Assembly: GCA_963969495.1 (NCBI GenBank)
Contig: OZ018321.1
Coordinates: 130,607,120-130,671,119, forward strand
Direction of reading: 5' to 3'
From: Ceratothoa steindachneri
Lineage: Eukaryota; Arthropoda; Malacostraca; Isopoda; Cymothoidae
Length of the DNA: 64,000 nt
Part shown: positions 1-11,291 of the stretch, piece by piece
How the letters are laid out: every line of letters starts with the position of its first letter
Numbering within the stretch: the stretch's first letter is position 1
Program-made: the position numbers and the translations under genes
Notes under the pieces: generated by a model
What the model saw: only the letters and a program-made list of their open reading frames with translations
What the model was told of the DNA's origin: nothing
Databases searched by the model: none

Positions 1-53
1 GCTCTCGTGGCCTTCACGGCCTCCTTTAGGAAATCGTCCAGAAACCTAGCTTA

Positions 54-466
54 TGTTAGGTCCGCTCGTAACCCAGCAGATAGACCGTCCAGAAGCTTCG
101 CAACTTCTTAGGCACGCTGGCGGCGCCCCCGCTGGTGACTATATAAGCGGACGCGCCCCAGCATCTGGACGGTCGTTTTTTGGATCTCGAACGAGCAAGA
201 CGTTCTCCCACCCCCCCTTTTTCCCCTTTTTATTTAAATTTATATAGTTTTTCCCGTTTCTCCATTTGTCCTTTCCATTGTTTACATTGTTTTTTCTTAA
301 GGTTTCTTTTTCTGAGAACCACCTGTGTTTTATTAAGACCCTGGTAGTAAAGGTCACCCCCCTTGTTTTTCCTATCTTGTTAGGACCATTAGTCAAATGG
401 TCAAACCCCTTATAAATTTCAAAATATAAATAAAAGAGAGGTCCCCTGACCTTTAGTCAGTTTTCA
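54..466 (+). mobile_element. Candidate LTR of an LTR retrotransposon
   Basis: The segment begins TGTTAGG and can end at CA (466), the usual LTR termini. It holds a TATA-like CTATATAAGC at 139-148 and an AATAAA signal at 429-434, in promoter-then-polyadenylation order. Immediately to the right, I-like LINE endonuclease sequence resumes in mid-domain. Bases 1-53 do not match that LINE, so they may be the 3' end of an LTR element's internal region. No second LTR or target duplication is visible, so the call rests on composition and order only. Confidence 0.42.
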
Positions 467-1110
467 TGCCGGTTTTCACCCGGCATGATGTCTCCGTTCT
501 TCCTTTCTCTTTAGATACCTCCTTTCAGGCAGTGGCTGTGCAGCTGCACCTGGATAGGAGGTATACTCTGATTTCTGCGTACATTCCACCGTCAGCTGTC
601 TTGGACGCGGGGGACTTCCGCTGCGTCGTGGCACGGTTGCCGAGGCCCTATCTCTTGCTTGGAGATCTGAACGGCAGGCATCCTCTCTGGGGAGATTACT
701 CCATAAATCCCAGGGAAAAAGTCCTATCCGATCTGATCGAAGAGCTTGAGATGGGTGTCCTAAACGTGGATGAGTTTACGCATCACTGTCTGAGAACCGC
801 TTCATTTTCTTGCCTCGACCTATCTTTGTGCTCTTTGGATGCACAGCCTGATTTTGATTGGGAGGTGGTCGATGACCTCCATGGTAGTGATCACTTTCCC
901 ATTCAAATATCATTTTCAGGGCAACTGCCGCCTGAGAGACCACCTCGGTGGTGCTTGGCGCAGGTGCCTGCATTTCAGGAAATGACTGAATTCTCTATCT
1001 CAGTCGAGGAGTTTAGGTCGGTAGATGAGGCCGTTGAGTTCTTCTCCGGCAACCTCATCGCCATGGGCCTGACTACTATTCCTAGGACGTCTGGCCATTT
1101 TGCACGCTGA
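466..1110 (+). pseudogene. LINE endonuclease domain, truncated (copy A)
   Basis: This encodes the part of an exonuclease-endonuclease-phosphatase domain that nicks target DNA in LINE retrotransposition. Visible motifs are LLLGDLNGRHPLWGD and the terminal GSDHFPI, carrying the catalytic Asp/Asn and Ser-Asp-His residues. The N-terminal WN and QE motifs, present in copy B, are absent because the element is cut at its left end, so the ATG at 466 is fortuitous. The frame closes at 1110, where copy A differs by a one-base indel from copy B; in copy B the frame continues into the linker before RT. Confidence 0.85.
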
Positions 1111-2453
1111 CCACTCCCATGGTGGTCGGCCGAGTGTGAGACGGCCCTCAAACAGAAGCGTTATGCCTACATGCGCTATAAGCGCCGCCCGAACGATTTC
1201 ACTGTCGCTGAATTTCGTCGGGCTAGGGCTAGGTTCCGGTATATTTCGAAGCACGCCCGCCGCTCTTCTTGGCGGGCATACGTGTCTTCACTTAACGGGA
1301 AGACCCCTTTAGCTGAGTGGGGAAGCGAGTCAAAAGGATTCGGGGCAAGTTCTCGCAGGACCCCCCTCCCGTTCTCCAGGAGAATGGGACCGCAATCTCG
1401 GACCCCGCGTCCGTGGCGGAATCCTTAGCGACCGCTTTTTCCGCATTCTCTAGCTGTGATGCTGCTCCGCCAGCATTCAATGCACGTCGTGATGTCGCGG
1501 AAGGCCGCTGGCTGGACTTTACCTCCAGAGGCGGAGAACCCTTCAACGACAAGTTTACTGTGGGTGAGTTGCGTTCCGCTCTCGCTTCGTGCGCGGACAC
1601 CGCCCATGGTCCGGATGATGTCCCGTACGCCATGCTTCGAGGCATGGCCTTTCTGTTAGATTTGTTCAACAGGATCTGGGTGGAAGGTCTTCTCCCAGAC
1701 TCCTGGCGAATTGCTACTGTGCTCGCCTTTCGCAAGCCGGGAAGAGATCACTCTACTCCGACCGGTTTCCGCCCAATCTCTCTAACCTCTTGCGTGTGCA
1801 AGTTGATGGAGAAATTGGTAAATGTTAGATTAGCCTATTTCCTGGACAGCGGAGGCCATCTGTCTTCTGCACAGTGCGGCTCCCGTAAGTTTCACTCCAC
1901 GTCGGATGCTCTGCTCCGACTGGAAAATGCCTTCGGCGAGGCTTTCCTTCGTAGACAGCACTACGCCACGGTGTTTTTTGATCTGGAGAAGGCCTATGAT
2001 ACCGCATGGCGATACGGTATCATGGAGACTCTCCACACGATGGGGGCGAGGGGACGCCTCCCAATGTTTATATCTGAATTTTTGCGAGATCGTCGATTCC
2101 GCGTACGGGTGGGGGCAGCCCTCTCCGGCCCAAAGGAGCAGGAAGAGGGTGTCCCGCAGGGAAGTGTCCTCAGTGTCACACTCTTTGCCCTGAGCATCAA
2201 CGGCATCACCTCGGTGCTGCCGGAAGATGTTCTCGCTACGCTCTACGTGGACGACCTTTCGATCTCTTTTGGCGCGGCCCAGATGCCAACTCTGGAGCGT
2301 CGACTCCAACAGGCATTGAACCGCGTCTTTCGCTATGCCGAAGCGCACAGGTTTCGGTTTTCTTTGGCCAAGACTAAGGTAGTGCACTTTGCAGCCATCC
2401 ACGGCTTCACCCCGACCCAGATTTGTTTCTTAATGGGGTGCGCCTGGATGTGA
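1111..2453 (+). pseudogene. LINE reverse transcriptase (copy A)
   Basis: Frames from 1171 and 1317 together encode the linker and reverse transcriptase fingers and palm. Motifs in order are FRPISLTSCVCKLMEKL, the first catalytic Asp in VFFDLEKAYD (about 1975-2004), [19 protein letters not shown], and YVDD (about 2244-2255). The frame then breaks near 2400 by loss of one base relative to copy B. The enzyme would copy element RNA at the nicked target. Without repair of the frameshifts it cannot make a full ORF2 protein. Some one-base breaks could be sequencing error. Confidence 0.86.
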
Positions 2454-3938
2454 TTGAGTCGCACCGTTTCCTTGGTCTTGTATTCGACCGACGCCTCACC
2501 TGGGACGCTCATATTCGCAGCCTTAGGGTCTCCTGTACCCGCGCCATGGACATTTTCCGTTCCGTGACGTTCAGCGCTTGGGGCACTGATAGGGCTACTG
2601 CCTTACTTTTTTATCGATCCTTTGTTCGCTCGAAGCTCGACTACGGATGCGAGTTTTATGCATCCGCAGCCGAGCGTTTATTGCGGAAGGTGGATTCGAT
2701 CCACCACACCGGCCTCCGCTTTGCGACCGGTGCCTTCCGCACTTTTCCCATTGAGAGCCTATTGGTCGATGCTGGGGAGATGCCACTCGCTCTGCGCCAC
2801 GTGCAGTGCATCACTCGCCTGTACGCGCGAGCCCGGCGCCTCCCTCAGTCGCCAACAGCTCTCACTGCATCCGCAGCTGATCTCGATGGCGCCTATGCCG
2901 CCGAGAGACGCCTTTCATACCCTAAGCCCTTTGGGTTTAGGGCCAGGAAACTCCTTCGAGAGGTAGATATAGCTCTCGGGCTGGTGGCGCCCCTGGTTCT
3001 GCCCAGGACGCCACCCTGGAGGGTACCACATTTGGCTATTTATCGCCACGCCTCTGCTCCCAAAGCTTGTACTTCGCCGGGAGTATTGCGTTCGACCTTT
3101 TTGGAGCACACATCGTGTCACGCTGGTACCGTGCCAGTGTATACGGATGGCTCCAAGTCCCAAGAGGGGGTCGGCTTCCACGCCGTATCCCCTCTGTTTG
3201 AAGTCAGCTGGGCTCTACCAGGCGCTGCGTCTATCTTCACGGCCGAGCTGGTGGCAATACACCACTCGGTACGGGAGATTACGCGATGTGCCCGGTTCGG
3301 AGACTGGATTGTGATCTATAGCGACTCACAAAGCGCCCTGAGTGCTCTCGGGGCATTGGAATCTCCGCATCCCTTGGTTCGCGAAATCCGTGACGCCACG
3401 GTTTTGGCGAGCCGGGCAGATGTCGAGATTATCTTCTGCTGGGTTCCTGGACATGTAGGAATTGCTGTGAATGAGTGCGCCGATGAGGGTGCCAAAGAGT
3501 CCGCGAGGACTCTGCGATCGGACCAGCGTTTCGCTCTTCCTCACACTGACTACATGGCAGCAATACGGCAGCTCTTCGGACTGCTTGGCAAAGAAGATGG
3601 GAGACGGTCGAAGGGAACTTTAAATTACGTGCCATTGCTCCTCGACTGTTCCCATGGACCTATTCCCCAATGCCGCGGTTGTTCAGGTTGCTTTCTGTCG
3701 TCTCCGAATCGGGCACACTCGTGTGACGCATCGCTATTTGATGGAGCGCTTGCCTGCGCCCTATTGCAACGACTGCGTCATCCCCCAGACTGTTCGGCAC
3801 ATTCTTGTCGAATGTTCCAGTCTGGGTGATCTTCGCGCACGACACCTGTTCCGGTACCGGTACGAATGGGCGGGGTCGCTACCACCTGTCTCTTGTACTC
3901 GGGACGAGTGCGTGCACTTTGACTGGTGGACTTATTGA
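2423..3938 (+). pseudogene. LINE RT thumb, RNase H and C-terminal Cys/His region (copy A)
   Basis: The frame from 2423 carries the RT thumb (FLGLVFDRRLTWDAHI, SKLDYGCEFY) and then an RNase H domain. RNase H motifs are VYTDGS (about 3140), TAELVAIH, IYSDSQSALSAL and WVPGHVGIAVNECADEGAKE, so the Asp-Glu-Asp catalytic set is present. After a further frameshift near 3620, the 3654-3938 frame adds CRLRIGHTRVTHRYLMER and a CNDC-x-H-x-C cluster ending in LVEC. This C-terminal Cys/His cluster is shared with all other copies here. Its function is not known to me. Confidence 0.86.
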
Positions 3939-4100
3939 CTTTTGGGGGGAGGCCGGCCTTCTCCCTTTCATTTAACCAGGTTTAATTGTTGTTGTTGTTT
4001 TTGTTATTGTTTTTCTTATTGCTTTGTTATTGTTATTTCTTTTTATTGTTGTTTCCTGTTCAATTTTTTAAAGTAGCCTAGAACTAGGCTGTTTGTTTAC

Positions 4101-4129
4101 GGCGACTTATGCTTAAGTCGGCAGTCGCC
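4101..4129 (+). other. 3'-terminal stem-loop of the I-like LINE
   Basis: GGCGACT (4101-4107) pairs with AGTCGCC (4123-4129) just upstream of the A-rich tail; an alternative inner pairing GACTTA/TAAGTC exists. The same arms with the same 15-base loop occur in the nested fragment at 23515-23543, and diverged forms lie at other 3' ends (minus strand near 56360, 57345 and 61855). Its position suggests recognition by the element's own RT. Confidence 0.5.
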
Positions 4130-4157
4130 AGAAGCCCCTTAAATAAAAAAAAAAAAA

Positions 4158-5870
4158 ATCTCTTCAGTGTTTACTAAAGAGTGTGGTCCCATCCCCCAGC
4201 CAACGGATTCCTACTCGGGGGAAAAGCTGGAACTAATGGACTTCACCGAAGGAGAAATAAAGAAAAAGATCGCTGACCTAAAGACGAATAAGTTCCCCGG
4301 ACCGGACGGGTTTCTATCCAAGGTGTTGAAGGAAGTGTGCGATGAAGTATCACGACATCTGTGCGCTATCTTTAACATGTCAATCCGGACCGGATGCGTT
4401 CCTAGAGACTGGCGTGAGGGGGAGGTGACTCCGATCTTCAAGTAAGGAGACCCCAGCCATCCGTCAAACTACCGACCCATCAGTTTGACTTCGATAGTCG
4501 GTAAACTCATGGAAAACATGATAGTGGACAAGATAACGTCTTATTTAGAGTCAAACCTGCTACTGAAGAGTTCCCAGCACGGCTTCCGAAGGCACCGGTC
4601 ATGCCTGACGAACCTTGTGGAATTCTTCCACTTCGTTTTCAGTGAGCACGATCGGGACAAGGCGGTGGATGTGGTGTACTTAGACTTTCAGAAAGCCTTT
4701 GATACGGTACCACACCGCTGCCTTCTCCGGAAAGTGCGAGCGCTGGGCATAGACGGAAAGGTAGCCGGCTGGATCGAGAACTGGCTAAGTGGCAGACAGC
4801 AACGGGTGGTGGTGAATGGACAGTCTTCTGAGTGGGTGCCCGTTTCTAGCGGGGTGCCTCAAGGTTCTGTCCTGGGACCACTACTATTCATCATCTACGT
4901 CAACGACATGGACGGTGACATGGTTGCCAATATTTCCAAATTTGCCGACGATACCAAGCTTGGTATGAACGTTGCAAAGGATGGAAATACTGCCCGCCTG
5001 CAGGAAGATCTTTGGAAGATTGGGGAGTGGTCGGACACGTGGCAAATTCCTTTTAACGTGAACAAATGCAAAGTGATGCATATCGGCCACCGAAACCCCA
5101 AATCTCAGTACATCCTTAAGGGCACTGCCCTTGAATCGAGTGACACTGAGATGGACTTGGGTGTTACTATCACTAGTGACCTCAAGTTCTCGAAACAGTG
5201 CATCGAGGCAGAGAAGAAAGCCCACAGGATGTTAAGCTACATAAAGCGCCAGTTTGGATACTGTAACAAGGAGATAGTACTTTGTCTGTACAACTCCCTC
5301 GTTCGGCCGCACCTGGAGTATGCCGTACAATTTTCGAGTCCTTCGTTTCCAAAGGACATCGCAAGGTTGGAACGCGTACAAGCTAGGGCAACCAAACTGA
5401 TTCCCTCTATCCGACATAAAAGTTATGAGGATAGACTAAGGGAAGTAGATCTGTTCTCGCTGGAAACCCGTAGACTGCGTGGTCAGCTCATCGAAGTTTT
5501 CAAAATACTTCGAGGGTTCGACAATGTTGACTACCGGGATATTTTCACACTGAGTGAGAACAGAACGTGCAATCACGGCTTCAAACTTGAACTCAAGCGT
5601 TACAACCGCAATCTGTGTGGAAGCTTTTTCACCTACAGTATCTGCGGTAAGTGGAACGCACTTCCAGTGGAAGTTGTCAACAGTGAATCTGTTGACCAGT
5701 TCAAGTCAAGACTAGACAAAGTCTTGAAAAGTTGCCGTTTAGGGACGCAAAACAATTCAGCAGCCATGTGTCTACTCGATTGCTAGTCCAAAGGTACCCT
5801 CTTTAAATGGACCGTAAGGTCTCCTAGCGTACTTTCTTTCCTTGTAACTCCTTGTAACTCACTCCAAAAT
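4158..5870 (+). mobile_element. CR1-like LINE, 5'-truncated
   Basis: One reading frame runs from about 4167 to the stop at 5784-5786, interrupted only by TAA at 4443-4445 where the second copy (near 39155) has AAA. It encodes reverse transcriptase without RNase H. Motifs are FPGPDGF, NYRPISLTSIVGKLME, VYLDFQKAFDTVPH (first Asp), [20 protein letters not shown] and KFADDTK (the ADD form of the catalytic box). The tail is SICGKWNALPVEVVNSESVD. This C-terminus and the lack of RNase H fit CR1-type elements. The 5' end abuts the A-tail of LINE copy A. The 3'UTR contains a repeated CTTGTAACTC, a CR1-style short-repeat end. Confidence 0.87.
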
Positions 5871-5971
5871 GAGGGCGTCGGTACCTTATGGGTGGGAAAA
5901 GAGGGAAAATAATTACTCCTTGATGGTGTTGTATATTTCCCTCCCCCCTATACATACATACCACCCACACA

Positions 5972-7852
5972 CAGTGGCGTACCTAGGATTTTAGGCCAGC
6001 CCCCCCTCCCCCTGGCCTAAAATCCTAGAATTTTTATTTTGATTAGAGAAACAATTCTTCACTTAGTCAAATTAAATGTTCTCTTCAATTACTCGATTTC
6101 ATCTAGCATCGAGGGTTTTATGGTCCAGATTCATGCTATCTGCTATCAGCGGTTATGTTCTCGAGTTTAAAAGTGAAGAAAGGCACAGAACAGAATGAAA
6201 CAGAGAATTATTTTTTTTATTACATGAACAAGAGATACAAAACACACGCTTGAACATAGTCTTTATTGTATCAATAATAATTAGCACAAATATCAAATTA
6301 TATAATTAGTGAATTAACCACCATTAGGCAGTTAACAAACATTTTACCAAATGACTGCCTTAGTACCTTCATGAATCATTTTGATGACTGCAGAACAAAA
6401 GTTCAAAGCAGGAGCCTTCGATTGCCCTTATCATGGAACACATCAATAACTTTGTCTGGGTCTACCTCTATGTTGTGTGTCATTAGCACCAAAGCATCGA
6501 GACGCTCTTGAGTCATTGTCGACCTCAGATAACTTTTGAGTCTTCGAAGATGAGAGAAGGATCGCTCGAAACTGGCGGTAGTCGGAGGTACAGTTCTGAA
6601 CAGTCGAAGGAGTGTTGCCACATTGGGCAGCAACATTCGAGTCACTTCCTTGATGCACTTTTTTAGAGTCCAATCCTCTCAATCTACCACTCCACTTATT
6701 TCTGTCAACCACTCTTGAATTTGGGAGTCAGCATTATCGATTCCATCAGCGAGGTCTTGAGGACAGGGAGTAGTTTCTTCAAAGTGTCCTCCCGAGCAAA
6801 TTGGGGTATGAGCTCTTGCAATTTCACTACCTGGCACATGCATTTGTCGTTGAACAGGCGCACTAGTTTGGCTATCATCGCATCCAGAAATGGAACTAGT
6901 AAGGTTCTTTCATAGTACAATTCAGGCGTCGACCCTTCTTTGGCCTGTCAAGGCCCAGAGATTTCAGTCCCCATGGCGGTGCTCATCTTCATTGCTTCAG
7001 TAAACATCAGCTTAAATGCAGTCGAGGACTCCTCTCATTTTCTCAAGCTTCTGCCTGATGACACGGATGCATTCATACATCTCCCCAAGATGTTGTGCTG
7101 GGTCCTGCAACCTCTGACCTACAGGAGTGTTAGACGCAAGACTACGTCTGCCACTGCGAGAGAACAAGTAAAACTAGGTCGCGTCATTGCACCAAGAAGG
7201 GAGACAGCGTGGGAGTTGCCATCCTCCGAAAGATGGTTCATGATGGATACAACAAAGGGAAATAGCTCAACTAGAACGGCAACACTGTTGTGGCGTTCCA
7301 CCCACTGCGCTGTTGGCAAATAGCTGCTTATATAGCTTTTACAGACAAGCTCTAGAATGTTTCAGTGACTTTTAAATGGCATTGTCTTCCGGTAGCGCGC
7401 AACTAACCACGTGGTGAGGGTCCCCAAACAATCCAAATCACAATAGGCAACACCACTGTACAATAACTAACTTAATATGACAAAAACTTCTAAAGATGAG
7501 TTCTAGAATGTTCCAGTTACCAGTGCCTTGTAGGTGGTGTGTAGCTTCCGGTGGTGACTCACCGTTGGAGTTGTCTTCCAGTAGTGAGCGGCTAACCACG
7601 TGCTGGGGTTTCTCAAACATTCTAAATCACCCGAGGCGACAGTAGCAGCCACTCACAGTGCCCTCAACCCATTTGACCTCAATTTGTGCACTTTTAAAAC
7701 TCAACCTATCTTATTGGTAAAATAAATGTTGCTAAGTATCTAATTACTTTTCGAAATTGCTAAAAGTCACAAAAATAATTGCCATATTTTTGAGCAAATT
7801 TTTTGTGAGGGCGGCTGCCAAGCTCGCCTTCCTCCCCTTAGGTACACCACTG
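5972..7852 (-). mobile_element. hAT transposon with terminal repeats and 8-bp target duplication
   Basis: The left end reads CAGTGGCGTACCTAGG (5972) and the right end, read on the minus strand, CAGTGGTGTACCTAAGG (7852). They are flanked by identical 8-bp copies CCCACACA at 5964-5971 and 7853-7860, the hallmark of hAT insertion. Between them lie minus-strand pieces of a ZMYM1-like hAT transposase. Next to the left end, a second inverted repeat (GATTTTAGGCC/GGCCTAAAATC, about 5987-6027) forms a subterminal hairpin. At 1881 bp with broken frames, the element looks non-autonomous now. It landed just 3' of the CR1-like LINE. Confidence 0.86.
6403..7340 (-). pseudogene. hAT transposase remnant (ZMYM1-like)
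   Basis: Read on the minus strand, 7319-7119 gives TAQWVERHNSVAVLVELFP, 6920-6705 gives LVPFLDAMIAKLVRLFND, and 6645-6403 gives the hAT C-terminal dimerisation region (PTTASFERSFSHLRRLKSYL, then LDALVLMTHNIEVD). The order and spacing match the C-terminal half of ZMYM1-like hAT proteins. The frames are interrupted by stops and at least one shift near 6650-6705. The N-terminal half with its zinc finger is not seen, and the short ORFs cannot give an active enzyme. Confidence 0.76.
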
Positions 7853-7860
7853 CCCACACA

Positions 7861-8555
7861 CATTTCTCATTCATACATATACACACCTGGCTTTCACATC
7901 CAGCTCCAGTTTTCTTCATGCACTTGGAAACAAAATGTTCATGGTCTTTTTTTATATGTATCTTTCACTTTACTCAAATCCTATTTTCAAATCCTAGGGG
8001 GGGAAAAATTAATCCAGCAAAAGACAGGGGTCCGACACCTCTCCAGGCAGCTTTGTCCTCCACTGAAACCTGAAATCAAAGGCGGGCACAGGTAAATTGA
8101 GCGGGAAAAAAATGACTAAAAAACTACCACAATAGTATATAAAAATTATGGCAATTGATATACTTTTAATTACTTTACTTTGTTGTCCCTCCCGGTTCTT
8201 TTCTCTCAAACCTGGCATGTGGTCTTTTTCAGGGGTCTCTTAGAGAGGTTATATTGAAAGTGGTTCTGAGATGGTCAAGAGGAGAGCAGGATAGGATAAG
8301 ATGGGTAGTGTTGATAGTTTGGAGGTTGCAACAGGAACAGTCATTTAATTTTTGTATTCATATAGGGAGGGGTAGTGTCCTGATTGCAAGTGGGACAGTG
8401 AAACTCTTGTTTAGCAATTTTGGAATAGGGCATTGTACTGCTGATTTTGGAGCATTATGTAGGTAAAGTTGGGGTGTATTTTATATTCTGATTCCATGGG
8501 GCTGGGGAAACTTGGCTAATAATTGGGTGTATTGGGCAATGCAGGTGTGGGGTGA
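7861..8555. other. No gene recognised
   Basis: AT-rich sequence between the hAT element and an RT remnant. I see no coding motif, tandem repeat or terminal repeat. Confidence 0.4.
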
Positions 8556-9125
8556 CTATTAGATATGGTTGGTGCCAAGGCTATGGGTGTGTTGTGTGGA
8601 TGAACTGTCTGTATAGTGCGTATGTTGGCTGAAGTTAGTGTTTGTGAGTGTTCTGATAGTGTTAAGTTTGGATATAGCCTTTGAGGTAATGCTTTGTGTG
8701 TGTTGAGAGAAGGTTATGCGCTGGTCAAGGGTGATAAACAAATTGATTGTGTTATTGGGGAGGTGTATGTCATGAAGGTAAGGGTTGGTGAAGATGGCAC
8801 CTTGTGGGAGGGGCATTGGCAAACATTTTTCATTTGGATTGGGCCACATGGCTGAGCATTTGGCCATTGGAGAGGAGGTTATCCATTCTTTTGTTATTGG
8901 TGTCTAGGAAATTTTGTATGAAGAATTGATGTTGGATGGTTTTGAAAGCTTTGCTGATGTCTATTGCTGCTATGACTGTTGGAGTTGGTTTGGGTTCAAA
9001 CCTTCTAAGATGTGAGCTGTTAGTATGGTCAGTAATGTGGTTGTGTATTTTTTTCTGAAGCCATGTTGGGTGGGTAATAGGTTTAATTTTGTTCAGAATT
9101 AGTTTTTCTAGAGTTTCTGAGAGGA
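8556..9125 (-). pseudogene. Degenerate LINE reverse transcriptase fragment
   Basis: Read on the minus strand from about 9125, the translation gives SETLEKLILNKI followed by AAIDISKAFKTIQHQF, an RT motif with the first catalytic Asp. Further along, 8867-8559 gives LFITLDQRITFSQH, resembling the thumb FLGVTLDxRLTWxxHI. The YADD region between them is lost or unreadable. This is an old, internally deleted jockey-superfamily remnant. A similar thumb/C-terminal piece lies at 20030-20620 on the plus strand. Confidence 0.55.
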
Positions 9126-11159
9126 GTTATGGCGGGACACTAGCTACTTTTCACTAGATTGGGAACTCTAATGATTGGAAAATAAAGTCCACTTCTGACA
9201 GCAAAGGAGACACAACCTCTACCTTATCTAATTTTATTTCCCTAAATAAATTACAATATATATACAATCAATATTTACAAAATAGAAAAATAAATTGAGA
9301 TACAAATACAAAAATTGAGGCCGCTCTCAGAACTGTGAAAAGACAAAATTATATATTGTAGACCTAGCGGCCACATCAGCCCTACCAATGCTCTGAATAT
9401 TGACTTCTTTGTTAGAAAAAAGTATCTGGCCCTCTTCAATCCATGGAAGGTGGTGGGAAATGGGAGGGTAAGAGCTCTTCCGAACTGGCTGGCCACTGAG
9501 TAACTTCTGGTATGTGTGAGTTGCTGTCCTAGGTTGCGAACACCATTCTTTTACGCATTCAAGCTGACCCCTGAAAAGTCTGAGAAAACCCAAGAGAAGA
9601 TAGGTGGGAGGGGATATAGGCCACCAACCCCCATCCTTCTTTAGGGGTCACAACTGTCAGAAAATACAGTGTGTTGGTAGGCTTTCTAGAGTTATTCAAG
9701 ATTCACCATCATATCCAACTATGCCCCCCTCTCTGAATCCTTGCCTGACCTTGGTGTTGGGGTGGATGAGGAGTTAAATGACAGAAACATTCTGACAGTT
9801 TCACCGCTTGGATGGAGGTGGCCCCACCTTGTTCTTTCTCAGGGGCCCCTCCAAGATTCTTATAGTGTAGAGGGCAGTTCTTGCTCTTATTTTTGATAGG
9901 TTTGGGGGTTCCTCCCTTACCCCATATTGCAAGGTTGCCTCCTGGCGCCTCTCCACTTACAGCTAGTCCCCCTTTGCTTTTTTCTCAGGGGCAAAGCTGC
10001 TCCCCAAATGGTCCCTTGATGACTTGCAGCCTCCAGTTCTGTGGATGGAATAGAAGTTGTTCACTGTCCAGAGCACCCACCATAACACACCGAATGATCA
10101 CGTTTGGGCACAAAATAACAATGAGATTCTGGTTGAACAGAGCACCTCTCAAGAGAGAGAGAAACCAGCTTTGGTGATGATGTGGGTAGGTGTAACATCA
10201 ACAGGCCCCAAAATAAAATGACCCATCTTCATTGAAGGGGAAAGTCATCACTTTGGTGGAAGCCTCCAGACCAAGTAACCTCACACAGCCCCCCAAAAGT
10301 TTGATACTTGTCAGGTAAATTTTAAGGGATTTTGGTCAAAGCAGCTTTGGCCCTCCATTTTTCCAAATTTGAAGGTAACCTCATGGACTTTGGAGTGTGG
10401 TTGATGCTTGTGCAAAATGCCTGTACCAAATCTCATTAAAGTGTCAGTTCTGAAGAGTAAGCTGGAAAAATTGCTGGTAGAAAATATCAGCTGAAACCTT
10501 GTGTGCCACTTGCACACAGTTTTGCATAATGTTTTCTTTCCTTTTAATCTAAGCATTATCTAATATTACTTTGTGTTCTGAAAATAATTGAATGAATATC
10601 GTGTACACATCATGTTTCCAGCAAGTCAGAGGTTTTGCTGGAGTAAGAGTGGTGCCCTTCATACAGTGAAAGCTTGTATCCTGCAAACAGGAAAAAACAT
10701 TCTTAATTATCAAAAATCTGAGTGTAGTGATGAGATTCAGAGCAACAATCAAAAACTTTCTTGTCCTTGTGATGTTAGGATTTATTTTATTTCTAGGGTT
10801 TATCTGCTTCTCTAGTTTCTAATTATTGCTTTACATCCCAGCAAGTCTAATTAAGGATGGGCTACAAAAGAGAAGTAGAAAAAGATTTCACACTGATGGT
10901 TGAAGAATGTTCATATCAATTGGTCTATATAAGAGGATAGTTGCAGTGTGTTTTATGGGTGTGTAACTTGGTCATTATTATAAGAAAATGCATAGAGCGA
11001 GTAGAGGAGTAGGAACTATTTACCTACTCGATTTAATATTAGATCCTGTAAGGAGGTTCAAGTTTGTGTACTTTAGAATGCATGTGTTCTTTGAACTTAG
11101 TCTTTTAAGTTTGTTACCCCCTCTTGTCCCCATTGTTTCTAGTTCATTTGCTTTTCTAG
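9126..11159. other. Probable intron sequence upstream of the first visible ADCK5 exon
   Basis: No exon or TE protein could be recognised. The stretch ends with a polypyrimidine tract and TTTTCTAG acceptor. I looked for the kinase N-lobe exons that should precede the exon at 11160 and did not find them here or further left, so they are probably outside the window or too short to see by eye. Confidence 0.4.
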
Positions 11160-11291
11160 GAGCTCAAAGAAACTTTGGAACAAGAACTAGACTTTGTCAA
11201 TGAAGCCAAAAATGGAGAACAATGTGCCCGACAGCTCGCCAAGTTTGAGTTCATTCATATACCAAAGATATTTTGGGATCTTACTTCAAAG
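11160..11291 (+). CDS. ADCK5: ADCK5-like exon a (first visible)
   Basis: The acceptor is TTTTCTAG at 11152-11159; the donor is GTAACT at 11292. The exon is 132 nt, phase 0 at both ends, encoding 44 residues that start ELKETLEQELDFVNEAKN and end IPKIFWDLTSK. The ELDFxNEAxN signature is typical of the UbiB/ADCK linker between N-lobe and catalytic loop. The reading continues directly into exon b with Lys-Arg at the junction. The kinase N-lobe with the ATP-contact residues would be encoded upstream. Confidence 0.9.

Larger units (their letters stand above)
467..4157 (+). mobile_element. I-like LINE copy A (endonuclease-RT-RNase H), 5'-truncated
   Basis: A non-LTR retrotransposon with, in order, an apurinic-type endonuclease, reverse transcriptase, RNase H and a C-terminal Cys/His motif. 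A 3'UTR rich in GTT/ATT follows, ending in a stem-loop and an A-rich tail at 4141-4157. The 5' part (ORF1 and the start of the endonuclease) is missing, cut off at the LTR-like segment. The copy is closely similar to copy B along most of its length, so it is young. Single-base frameshifts split the reading frame near 1110, near 1310 and near 2400. RNase H after RT places it in the I/Nimb/LOA group; the exact clade is not resolved here. Confidence 0.9.

Noticed and set aside
1292..2402. Long minus-strand frames opposite the LINE RT, up to 190 codons
   Set aside because: They mirror the GC-rich coding strand, recur opposite copy B, and have no motifs of their own.
4485..5786. A 433-codon frame that could pass for a host gene
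   Set aside because: It has the RT motifs of a CR1-like LINE, and a second copy lies at 38893-40600.
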